Assembly (NCBI GenBank): GCA_007753915.1
Contig: CP036352.1
Coordinates: 2,791,306-2,855,305, forward strand
DNA length: 64,000 nt
Source of the DNA: Phycisphaerae bacterium RAS2
GTDB lineage: Bacteria > Planctomycetota > Phycisphaerae > UBA1845 > UTPLA1
Reading direction: 5' to 3'
Below are positions 9,158-16,326 of this stretch, piece after piece. Each line of letters begins with the position of its first letter. Positions within the stretch are counted from its first letter, which is position 1. The notes under the pieces are model-generated. The model ran no database searches and had not been told where the DNA came from. It saw nothing but the letters and a program-made list of their open reading frames with translations. Both the position numbers and the translations under genes were made by a program.

Positions 9158-9550
9158 TTCGCACCTATCCATACTTGGTTGTTTCTCTCTCAAGGACAGC
9201 CTCCCGCACCGCAACTACTAGTAACATGTTGGTTTCTGTCATCAATCATCGCCTCGATATGCGACGTGCAGGAACCGGAGCTACAATTTGGGTGGGGTCG
9301 CGATGATGAACAGGGCACGGTTCATGCTGGTGCCGCGCAGACGACTCGATGCCTCGAGGAACGACTCGCACTCAACCATTGATTGACAATTGTACGCAGG
9401 ATCGGGCTTTCGAGGGGCATCCTTCATTAAGCCCCCATTCATCGCTATGCGATGGGTGGGCCATCCGGCGTTGCAGCCGGCGGCCGAGAGTGAGCGAGTA
9501 CGTTCGGAAGTGAACGTGGTAGAGCGATACCGCCGCATCGAGGCGCCGGC
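9158..9550. other. Intergenic stretch without a supported gene
   Basis: About 390 bp between the lipoprotein start and the DUF4139 gene end. Short open frames exist on both strands, but none has a convincing start signal or a recognisable protein. It may contain the lipoprotein promoter near 9180-9260. Confidence 0.3.
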
Positions 9551-11122
9551 TCACCACACGTACTTCACGCTGTACGTCACCGTCTTCTCGCTGTTGGCCG
9601 GCACCATCACCTCGAAGTGAATCGTCCGCGCGTCGATTTTCTCGAATGGGTCGCTCTTTTCGGTGATCTCCCATTCGCTCCAACGGTAGAGCGTTTCCTT
9701 AATGATGACCTTCTGGGCTTCGGGCTTGTGATTGCGCAATTGAATCTTGAAACTCTCGTGCATTACCTTGCGGTCGGTGTTGATGCGAAAATCCGTCTGC
9801 GTGCGCTCGCCCACGACGTCGAACGACTGCCCCAGCTTCACCAGCACTTTTTCGTCCTTCGGCGTGTGATCGATCAGGTCCTCGCCGATGAACTCCAGCG
9901 TGCCGTCGGCGTCGTCCTGCTTGTACACGCGCACCTTCCCGCGCGGCAGCGGCATGCCCAGGCGGCTCTTCTGGTCGTTGCGAAACCGCAGATAGACATC
10001 GACCTTTTTATTGCTCTGATTGCCGAACTGCCGGTCCTGCTGCGGCGCGCCGAAGTAGCCCCAGTGCGCGGCATCGGGCAGCCCGTAATACACCAGCAGC
10101 TTCTCGATCGGCACACCGCCGGCCGACGGGAACAGCGTGATCTGCTGCGTGCCGTTCTGGGCGATGTCCGTCAGCCGTGGCAGCGTGTACAGGTGATACT
10201 CAAAGAACGCTTTCTCCTGAAAGCCTTCTTCCTTCATCGCCAGATCCGCCACAGCCCGACCGGCCATCGCGTAGCGCATGCGCTCCTGCGGCTGCACGCG
10301 CTGCACGTCGCCGGCGATCAGCTTGAGCTTCGCGTTCTTGTAGCCCGCGCCCGACACGTTCAACAGCGAGACCCACGCCGCGAGGTCGGCCAGCTTCTCG
10401 TTCGCATCGATCACGAGGTTGTAATCCGCCCGCCAGGTCATACCGCTGGTCTGGTAGGTCGTGCGCACCGTTCGCTTGCCGCCGTTCTGCGAGCGCACTT
10501 TCCAGACGAGCGTCGGGTGCGAGATCAACCCGCCGGGAAGCTCGCCGAGTTGTATCTGCTGACCGCGACCGGCAATGACCCGAAGGCCCGCCGACGTGTT
10601 GAGCAGCAGGCCGCCGCCGGCCGTGGAGAGCAGCGTGCCTGTCACCGTTTCGGTCTTGTCACCGAGCGGCAAAACAACGGCGATTTCGCGGTCGATGTAC
10701 TTGTCCAGCACCTTCTCCGGACTGGCAAGATCGAACTCGAAGTTCTGCTCCAGCACGGCCGCCGGGTCCTGCGCCGAAAGATCGGTGAAGCTGACCGTTG
10801 TCGGATCGATGAACTGCGCCACGTCGGTGAATCGCAGCGCCGCCAGCCCCGCGGCGAGGTCCACGTCGCGCACTTCCTTCACGACGCCAAAGCCCGGCAC
10901 CTGCGACGCAAAGCCGGCGTCGTATCCCGCGCGCTGCTGACTGATGAACTGCTGCGGATCGAACCCGGCCGGATCGGCCGACGAGTACACGGTTACGGAG
11001 ACGCCCGCCGGTGTTCCTTCCGCGCCGAGAGCCGGTCGTCCGCCGCTGACAAAAACGAGGCATGTGATGATTGAGAAGGTCGCAGCCCGATACGGCAGCG
11101 CGAGTCGATGAAGTCGAGTCAT
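9551..11122 (-). CDS. DUF4139 domain secreted protein
   Basis: A protein of about 523 residues with a Sec signal peptide (basic MTRLHRLALPYR, then a hydrophobic core ending near GGRPALGA). The body matches the DUF4139 layout: a central beta-rich region with SHPTLVWKVRSQNGG, then TYQTSGMTWRADYNLVI, and a C-terminus ending in VMVPANSEKTVTYSVKYVW. DUF4139 proteins are predicted exported proteins of unknown biochemical role. The ATG at 11122 has GGGAG about 9 nt upstream; the upstream frame to 11308 is a run-on through the terminator. The gene lies downstream of the methyltransferase on the same strand but is separated from it by a terminator, so it should have its own promoter. Confidence 0.8.
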   Translation of the reverse strand: MTRLHRLALPYRAATFSIITCLVFVSGGRPALGAEGTPAGVSVTVYSSADPAGFDPQQFISQQRAGYDAGFASQVPGFGVVKEVRDVDLAAGLAALRFTDVAQFIDPTTVSFTDLSAQDPAAVLEQNFEFDLASPEKVLDKYIDREIAVVLPLGDKTETVTGTLLSTAGGGLLLNTSAGLRVIAGRGQQIQLGELPGGLISHPTLVWKVRSQNGGKRTVRTTYQTSGMTWRADYNLVIDANEKLADLAAWVSLLNVSGAGYKNAKLKLIAGDVQRVQPQERMRYAMAGRAVADLAMKEEGFQEKAFFEYHLYTLPRLTDIAQNGTQQITLFPSAGGVPIEKLLVYYGLPDAAHWGYFGAPQQDRQFGNQSNKKVDVYLRFRNDQKSRLGMPLPRGKVRVYKQDDADGTLEFIGEDLIDHTPKDEKVLVKLGQSFDVVGERTQTDFRINTDRKVMHESFKIQLRNHKPEAQKVIIKETLYRWSEWEITEKSDPFEKIDARTIHFEVMVPANSEKTVTYSVKYVW

Positions 11123-11213
11123 GATGGATTCTCCCTGGGGTTCGTGCGCGGCATTGTAGCCGTGTGCTGGATTAGACGCGGCCGACGTTGGAACGGTTCC
11201 CGTGAATTCACGA

Positions 11214-11282
11214 TAAAAAGAGCCGATCGCGCAAGCGATCGAGAATAGATGCCTGTGCGGCGATTGCTCGCGCAATCGGCTC
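11214..11282 (-). terminator. Rho-independent terminator after the methyltransferase gene
   Basis: On the minus strand two 22-base arms (11261-11282 and 11220-11241) pair with about three mismatches around a 19-base loop, and the stem is followed directly by five T residues. This is a long, strong stem-loop placed 28 bases after the methyltransferase stop codon. Confidence 0.75.
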
Positions 11283-11309
11283 CTTCGGCTCATCCTGTTG
11301 CGTCTCAAA

Positions 11310-12029
11310 TTACGCCACGCCGCTGGTCAGGAAGATGGGCACAAGCACGCCGGCCTTGCGCTGCTCGATGTCGTGGAACCCTGCGTCCTGGAAATACTTC
11401 CGCATGAGGCTCCACGGGGCGTGAAACACTTTCGCGTCGGGAGTGCTCTCGGCGCGGGTGATGAACACGTCAAAAAGCACCCAGCCCACGATGTTGTCGC
11501 GAAACCCGTCCACGAGCATCAGCCGACCACCCGGTCGCAGCACGCGGCGCATTTCCTTGATCGCCGCGGCCTGATGCGGGTAATGGTGAAACGAGTTGCT
11601 GCACGTCAGGACGTCGAACGATCCGTCATCAAACGGCAAATGTTCCGCATCACCGCGCACAAATTGCAGGCGGTTGTCGCCGACGGCCTCGGCCTTCTGC
11701 TGGGCCATGCGGCACATCGCCGAGGCGTAGTCCAGTCCGATGAGCCGGCGGCCGGGCAGGTCGCACCCGGCAATCATGGCGATCCATGTTCCGGTGCCGC
11801 ACCCGATGTCGAGCACATCGAAGGGGCGCGGGTCGTCGCGTCGCCAGCGCCACAGCTCCTGCATGAACATCCGATAAGAGGGCTGGAACAGCAATCGCTG
11901 CACGATGGAGCGGTCGTACGAGTGCGCCCAGGAATCAAACTGACTCCGCGCGCGGTCTTTCACGGCGTGGCGCACGGTCGCGCCGTTGGTGAGCTTCGGC
12001 GGTTCTGGCGGGGCCTGCGACGGCGGCAT
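11310..12029 (-). CDS. Class I SAM-dependent methyltransferase (UbiE-like fold)
   Basis: About 239 residues. The SAM-binding motif I is VLDIGCGTGTWIAMIA, motif II is near GLDYASAMCRMA, and the post-motifs FDVLTCSNSFHHYPH and EMRRVLRPGGRLMLVDGF are typical of the UbiE/COQ5-like group of small-molecule methyltransferases. The substrate cannot be predicted. The ATG at 12029 has GGAGG 5 nt upstream; the ATG at 12053 is a less likely alternative. It is divergent from the 60-aa gene at 12263. A good terminator follows. Confidence 0.82.
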   Translation of the reverse strand: MPPSQAPPEPPKLTNGATVRHAVKDRARSQFDSWAHSYDRSIVQRLLFQPSYRMFMQELWRWRRDDPRPFDVLDIGCGTGTWIAMIAGCDLPGRRLIGLDYASAMCRMAQQKAEAVGDNRLQFVRGDAEHLPFDDGSFDVLTCSNSFHHYPHQAAAIKEMRRVLRPGGRLMLVDGFRDNIVGWVLFDVFITRAESTPDAKVFHAPWSLMRKYFQDAGFHDIEQRKAGVLVPIFLTSGVA

Positions 12030-12262
12030 CCATTCCTCCACATCGAGTCGCACCGGGCCGGTGCGACGCGCGCATTATGCGGCGCAGGCGCGCGAAAGGA
12101 TAGTCGCCCATCGCGCAGCGAGTCGTCGCGCTCGCAACTCATCCGACCGTGCTAAAGTCGCCCATCGGCGCAGGCCGATACGACTTTGCGGCCGAACGCA
12201 TCCGCCGCAGGAAAAGCCGAAAACTTCTCGCCGAAGTCCTTCGCACATGGAGTTCACGGATC

Positions 12263-12445
12263 ATGTCCAAGCGTGAACTGATCGAACGCATCATGCTGAT
12301 CAATCACACGGCCCGGCGGGAGTTTCTCCTCGGCTTCACCGAGAACGAACTGGCCGACTACCTCCAGCAGATCGAATCGCTCGGTGCGCATCCGGTCGGT
12401 GTCATCGAGCCGGAACCGGTCGGCGCCGCCGTCAGCGCTTACTAA
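12263..12445 (+). CDS. Small 60-aa conserved-looking protein
   Basis: The frame begins MSKRELIERIMLINHTARREF and has an amphipathic, helical, highly charged composition with a central FTENELADYLQQIE segment, which resembles small planctomycete hypothetical proteins of this length. The longer frame from 12149 contains a basic, non-conserved leader and is rejected. The last 14 bases overlap the end of the convergent lipoprotein gene. Function unknown. Confidence 0.55.
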   Translation: MSKRELIERIMLINHTARREFLLGFTENELADYLQQIESLGAHPVGVIEPEPVGAAVSAY

Positions 12446-13484
12446 ACTTGTCGAGATTCAATTCGGCCCGGCGGACGATTTGCGTCTGCTCGCCGATCTC
12501 CCCAAACTCGCGCAGGATCGACTCCCACGCGCTGGACGCCGCGTCGGTCCGACCGCCCATCAGGTGCGCGTCGGCCAGCCACCACAACGCCGTCATCCTT
12601 TCCAGCGACGCGCTCTCCGCCCGGCCCAGTGCTGCTTCGCATGCATCGCGCGACCCGGCATAGTCGTACCTTTGATCCGCCAGCACCCGCGCCCGCCAGA
12701 CATCGCAGGCCCACCGCTGCGACGCATCGCATTCCACCGACGACGAGGCCGACGTCAATTGACGCAGGCACGAATCGACCGTCTCGGCCGGCGCGACCGG
12801 CCCCAATTCCAGCACACGCAACATCGACGACACCGCGGCGCCGAACATCCGCGCGCCCGACATCCCGCCCGGCGCACCCGCGGGAAGATTCCAAACGGCC
12901 TCCAGCTCCTGCGCCGCGCGCACCGCCGCATCCAGCTCGCGACGGTCTTCATACAGCAGATAACACGATTGTTCGCTGCCCGATCGGCCGGCCGGGACGT
13001 AGAGCATCTCCACGGCCGATGCCGCGGCCCGGGCCGAGGCGCCGACAACGCGACAGGTGTATTCACCCCGCGCGTCGTCCGCGGCGACGTCCGCGCCGCT
13101 TTCAAAATAAAGCTGATAATACGCACGCTGCGCGCCCAACCCCTGCGTCCGAGCCTGGTCGCGGCGCTGTTGAACCTGCGGCGGCGGCTCGGCCCCGCGC
13201 GGGTCGGCGAGCGCCGGCAGCGCCGTGCCCGTCGGCGTCGATGGCTCACGCTGTTGCGACGCCTGTTCGCCTTGCGGCTGCGGTGCGGGCGGCGTACTGG
13301 GCCGCACGACGCGGCGCGGCTCCTTCCACCAGCTTCGATCCCAGTTCCAATCCATTCGGCCGCAACCGGTCGACGCTGCCAAGCCAAACAAGAGCATCCA
13401 GCAAGCGGCAGCTCGAGCAGATTTGCGCAATGCCGGGAATTCGATCACGGGTATCAGCCGACGGTGCTGTAAAGACTTGAACAA
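12432..13484 (-). CDS. Lipoprotein with TPR-like repeats
   Basis: A 350-residue protein starting at TTG (13484), with AGAGGAA about 8 nt upstream. The N-terminus has basic residues, a hydrophobic segment and a lipobox ASTGC near residues 37-41. A proline/glutamine-rich linker (about residues 60-110) follows, which is typical for a spacer to the membrane. The C-terminal half is alpha-helical and alanine-rich, with patterns such as DAASSAWESILREF and CEAALGRAESASLERMTALWWLADAH, consistent with tetratricopeptide-like repeats. Its role is probably protein-protein contact at the envelope. No enzymatic motif is seen. Confidence 0.6.
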   Translation of the reverse strand: MFKSLQHRRLIPVIEFPALRKSARAAACWMLLFGLAASTGCGRMDWNWDRSWWKEPRRVVRPSTPPAPQPQGEQASQQREPSTPTGTALPALADPRGAEPPPQVQQRRDQARTQGLGAQRAYYQLYFESGADVAADDARGEYTCRVVGASARAAASAVEMLYVPAGRSGSEQSCYLLYEDRRELDAAVRAAQELEAVWNLPAGAPGGMSGARMFGAAVSSMLRVLELGPVAPAETVDSCLRQLTSASSSVECDASQRWACDVWRARVLADQRYDYAGSRDACEAALGRAESASLERMTALWWLADAHLMGGRTDAASSAWESILREFGEIGEQTQIVRRAELNLDKFSKR

Positions 13485-13962
13485 GTGCGGGTTCCTCTCG
13501 TCGCCAGCGCCCCTTTATCCGTTTGCAAAGACCATGTCAACGAACGGGCCCAAGCAGCGTTTACGACCGTCCCATCGCGGCTTCCTCACGCCCCCGGCTC
13601 GCTTCGGTGTTGTCTAACGCACAGGAACATGCATGCTCCGTTCCGATTTTCACAGCTTTTGGGGCCTGGGGTGTGTGCAGGCATGTGGAAATGGAGAGAT
13701 TGTGCGCAAGAAGACACTTAACGGTTTTATAACAATTCCGGTGCGGTCCGATCATATTAAACCTCTATTTGGCGGAAAGTTGCCTCTCGCCTTTTGAACG
13801 GATGGGGGGTAGGATCATGCGAGGTTAGGGGAAACAGGCGACCCATCTTAGACGTTTGCATTTCAGTCGTTCCGAGTCATCCACGCCGGGTCCTCTGATC
13901 GAGATCGTCTGCGTCACGAGGAGCGCGAGTCCGCATTCGCGGGTTCGCAAGGGGAGGCGGAG
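13485..13962. other. Long intergenic region, possible promoter region
   Basis: About 480 bp with no supported gene. The stretch 13710-13770 is locally AT-rich (TTTTATAACAATT and ATATTAAACC) and could hold the promoter and leader of the hydrolase gene at 13963. I see no strong terminator, riboswitch or RNA signature. Confidence 0.3.
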
Positions 13963-14883
13963 ATGAACAGCTTGACGCGCCGTCCACCGTTTCAACGGAT
14001 TCTGGTGGACATGAATACGCAGTTAGACTTCCTGTTGCCGCGGGGGACGCTCCCCGTCAGCAACCGGGCCGACATCATTCCGAACATCCGTAAGCTCATG
14101 AACTGGGGAAGAATAGAGCAAATTCCCATCCTCTCCACGCTCGAATCTCACAGGGAAGGCGAAGTGCTGAAAGGCCTCCCGCCCTACTGCGTCGATAACT
14201 CAACCGGCCAGCGCAAGCTTCCGTTCACGCTTATGGCCCGGCGGCTTGTTCTGTTCGGCGACAACACGCTTGATGTTCCGCTTGACCCGTTCCGCAAATA
14301 TCAGCAACTTGTCTTCACCAAGCGCAACCGCGATTTTCTTTCGAATCCCAAGGCCGACCGGCTCGTCAATTCCATCCGCACGGGCTACTTCGCCGTCTTT
14401 GGGGTTGTCACCGAGCACTGCGTCAAGGCCGCCGCACTCGGGTTGATGGCTCGTCAGCACCGCGTTGTCGTTGTCTCCGATGCCTGCGGCTATTGGGGCA
14501 ACGACGATCACGATCTCGCGCTGCGGCAGGTCGAGGCCAAGGGTGCGATTCTGGTAACCACCGAGGAACTGATCTCCGGCGCGGCCGAGGAGCGCATCGC
14601 CGCCGCGCCACGCCTGCGGCCGATCTGCGAGGATGAACCTCCACTCTATGCCGCCGCGGGCGACGATCGCGGCGCCGAGCCGAGGCCCTCCGACCACGCC
14701 CCGCTGCGATTGCCGGCTGTGAAGGCCAACGGTGTCGCGACTTTCCATGCCGAAGGCAACGGCCACTCCAACGGCAACGGTCAATCCGAAAAGATCGCTC
14801 GGCGTTCCAAAGTGCCCGCCAGGGTCACGGCGGCCCGCTCCATCGCCCGCAAGGCAGCCAAGCTGCCGCGAGACCTTGCCTAG
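13963..14883 (+). CDS. Isochorismatase-family cysteine hydrolase
   Basis: A 306-residue protein. The N-terminal 200 residues have the isochorismatase-like hydrolase fold with the expected catalytic triad: Asp16 in VDMNTQLDF, Lys120 in FTKRNRDF and Cys153 in GVVTEHCVKAAALGL. Members of this family act on amides, vinyl ethers or related small molecules; the substrate here is unknown. The C-terminal 100 residues are rich in Ala, Pro, Arg and Asn/Gly (GNGHSNGNGQ), are probably disordered, and are absent from typical family members (about 180-220 aa). The ribosome-binding site GGGGAGG lies just upstream of the ATG. Confidence 0.8.
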   Translation: MNSLTRRPPFQRILVDMNTQLDFLLPRGTLPVSNRADIIPNIRKLMNWGRIEQIPILSTLESHREGEVLKGLPPYCVDNSTGQRKLPFTLMARRLVLFGDNTLDVPLDPFRKYQQLVFTKRNRDFLSNPKADRLVNSIRTGYFAVFGVVTEHCVKAAALGLMARQHRVVVVSDACGYWGNDDHDLALRQVEAKGAILVTTEELISGAAEERIAAAPRLRPICEDEPPLYAAAGDDRGAEPRPSDHAPLRLPAVKANGVATFHAEGNGHSNGNGQSEKIARRSKVPARVTAARSIARKAAKLPRDLA

Positions 14884-15032
14884 TCCGGCCTTCCGCCCTA
14901 TCTTTCATTCAGGTGGTTGAATCAGCGACGCTCGCCCGCGCCCAAGAATCGCGCGACAGCACCCCGAGCGCGTGAGTGCGTGTTTGTGTGTAATCAACGA
15001 GGCCGGGAGATGCCCAGCCCCGTCTCAAGACC

Positions 15033-15326
15033 ATGGCCAAGAAACTTCCCAAACAACTCGCGGTCCTCGACGAAGACCTCTGCACCGGCTGCGACGCCTG
15101 CGTCACGGTCTGCCCGGTCGATTGCATCGATAAAATTCGCGACCCGCGACACCCCGGCTACGCCATGGGGGTCTGCACGATTGATTTGCAGGTCTGCATC
15201 GGCTGCAAGCTCTGCGCGCAGGTGTGCCCGTGGGATGTCATCACCATGGTGCCGACCGACCAGGTGCTGGCGCAGGAGAAGTTCCGCGATCTCCTGACCG
15301 ACGAGTTGATCGCTACGGCGAAATAG
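15033..15326 (+). CDS. 2[4Fe-4S] ferredoxin
   Basis: A small 97-residue electron carrier with two complete CxxCxxCxxxC cluster-binding motifs, CTGCDACVTVCPVDC and CIGCKLCAQVCPWDV, that bind two [4Fe-4S] clusters. The spacing between the two motifs is enlarged by about 15 residues relative to clostridial ferredoxins. The start ATG is at 15033. It may donate electrons to neighbouring or distant redox enzymes. It is followed after 24 bp by a monooxygenase-fold gene, so the two may be co-transcribed. Confidence 0.88.
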   Translation: MAKKLPKQLAVLDEDLCTGCDACVTVCPVDCIDKIRDPRHPGYAMGVCTIDLQVCIGCKLCAQVCPWDVITMVPTDQVLAQEKFRDLLTDELIATAK

Positions 15327-15349
15327 CGGTCCCTTGATTCTCTCAATCT

Positions 15350-15655
15350 ATGTCCTCTCATCCCGCTCATCTCACGGTCATCGCCCGTTTCAAAGCCCGA
15401 CCCGGTAAAGAAGCAATTGTCCGCCGGGAGCTGACGGCCCTCGTCGCGCCGACCCGTGCGGAGAAGGGTTGCCTTAACTACGACCTGCATGTCTCCACGG
15501 ACGATCCAGCCGCGTTCTTATTCCACGAAAACTGGGAGAGCGAGGCCGATCTCGAACGGCATCTGCAATCGGCCCACGTGCAGGCGTGGCGCGAGCGGTC
15601 CTGCGAGTTACTGGCCGAGCCGGGGGAAATTACCCGCTGGTGGCAGACGGGATGA
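15350..15655 (+). CDS. Antibiotic biosynthesis monooxygenase (ABM) domain protein
   Basis: A 101-residue protein with the ferredoxin-like alpha+beta fold of the ABM/YgiN group (LTVIARFKARPGKEAIV, CLNYDLHVSTDDPAAFLFHENWES, HLQSAHVQAW). These proteins act as dimers and often oxidise quinols or polyketide substrates without a cofactor. Nothing here defines the substrate. It follows the ferredoxin gene closely on the same strand. Confidence 0.75.
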   Translation: MSSHPAHLTVIARFKARPGKEAIVRRELTALVAPTRAEKGCLNYDLHVSTDDPAAFLFHENWESEADLERHLQSAHVQAWRERSCELLAEPGEITRWWQTG

Positions 15656-15749
15656 GTTTAATAAGAAGGCTCCGCCCGACTGCAAAAATGACATGTAGCG
15701 CTCCGGTCGAATGCCCCACTTCGGGCGTCTCTGCCGGACAATGATTTGC

Positions 15750-15849
15750 GAGGATGCCCGCTGCCGCAAGAGAACTCCGGTCGCAGCATGAGAGTTCATG
15801 TCGTGGCGCGGGAGTTTCGGTCGCGGCGCGAGAGGTCTTGTCACTGCGA
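15750..15849. repeat. Tandem repeat, 20-bp unit, about 5 copies
   Basis: Consecutive 20-base blocks starting at 15750, 15770, 15790, 15810 and 15830 share a pattern that begins GAG, has TC around position 6-9, and ends GGTCGCGGCGC-like. Copies differ at many positions, so it is a degenerate array. It lies in the non-coding stretch after the ABM gene. Confidence 0.6.
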
Positions 15850-15868
15850 CATCGGGCAATCGGCAAGT

Positions 15869-16091
15869 AGGCCCCAACGGGGCCTCGTCCAATAGCCCAG
15901 AGTTGATCGCCGCAGGCGATCTACCCTGGGTCGAAAGTTCAACGCACCCATGCAACCCTGAAAGGGTTGCGGCTTGTGACAAGCTCAAAGACGCCACAAC
16001 CCCGATGGGGTTGGGCCTCGTCGCGCGTCTTAACCCCAGGGTAGCCGCTGCGCGGCAACCCTGGGCTAGTGGGTTCAACGCCGTTGGCGTT
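15869..16091. repeat. Array of six short palindromes (hairpins)
   Basis: In succession, perfect or near-perfect palindromes occur at 15869-15885, 15905-15921, 15953-15969, 15997-16013, 16034-16065 and 16077-16091. The stems contain GC-rich arms such as AGGCCCC/GGGGCCT, GATCGCC/GGCGATC, CAACCC/GGGTTG, CAACCCC/GGGGTTG and CCAGGGT/ACCCTGG. The lack of T-runs and the number of hairpins argue against simple terminators. The segment looks like a REP-type or palindromic mobile repeat. Confidence 0.6.
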
Positions 16092-16134
16092 GGAGGCGAG
16101 AATCAATGCAGTTGGCGTTGGAGGCGATCGATCC

Positions 16135-16294
16135 TCTTCGAATCCAATCTTCTTCGAACCCATTCTTCTTAAGACCCAATCCTGTTCGAATCCAATCCTG
16201 TTCGAATCCAATCCTATTCCAACCGAATCCTGTTCAGGTCCAATTCGGTTCGAATCCAATTCTGTGCGAGTCCAAACTACTTCGAAATCAATCC
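16135..16294. repeat. Tandem repeat, 16-bp unit, 10 copies in phase
   Basis: From 16135 ten consecutive 16-base blocks (boundaries at 16135, 16151, 16167 and so on to 16279) share the pattern TGTTCGAATCCAATCC with substitutions but no length changes. The two copies at 16183 and 16199 are identical. The array lies 32 bases past the stop codon of the minus-strand PA14 lipoprotein. Confidence 0.75.
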
Positions 16295-16326
16295 AAAGCG
16301 AGATCATTACGGCCCATCTAGGATTG

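Noticed and set aside
9281-9538. An 85-codon minus-strand frame between the lipoprotein and DUF4139 genes
   Set aside because: Weak composition and no convincing start or relative; not enough to call a gene.
9617-11074. A 485-codon plus-strand frame opposite the DUF4139 gene
   Set aside because: It mirrors the codon structure of the real minus-strand gene; no start signal or domain.
15750-16294. Possible CRISPR array in the repeat-rich gap
   Set aside because: Repeats are contiguous (no unique spacers of about 30-40 bp), the units are too short, and no cas gene is near.
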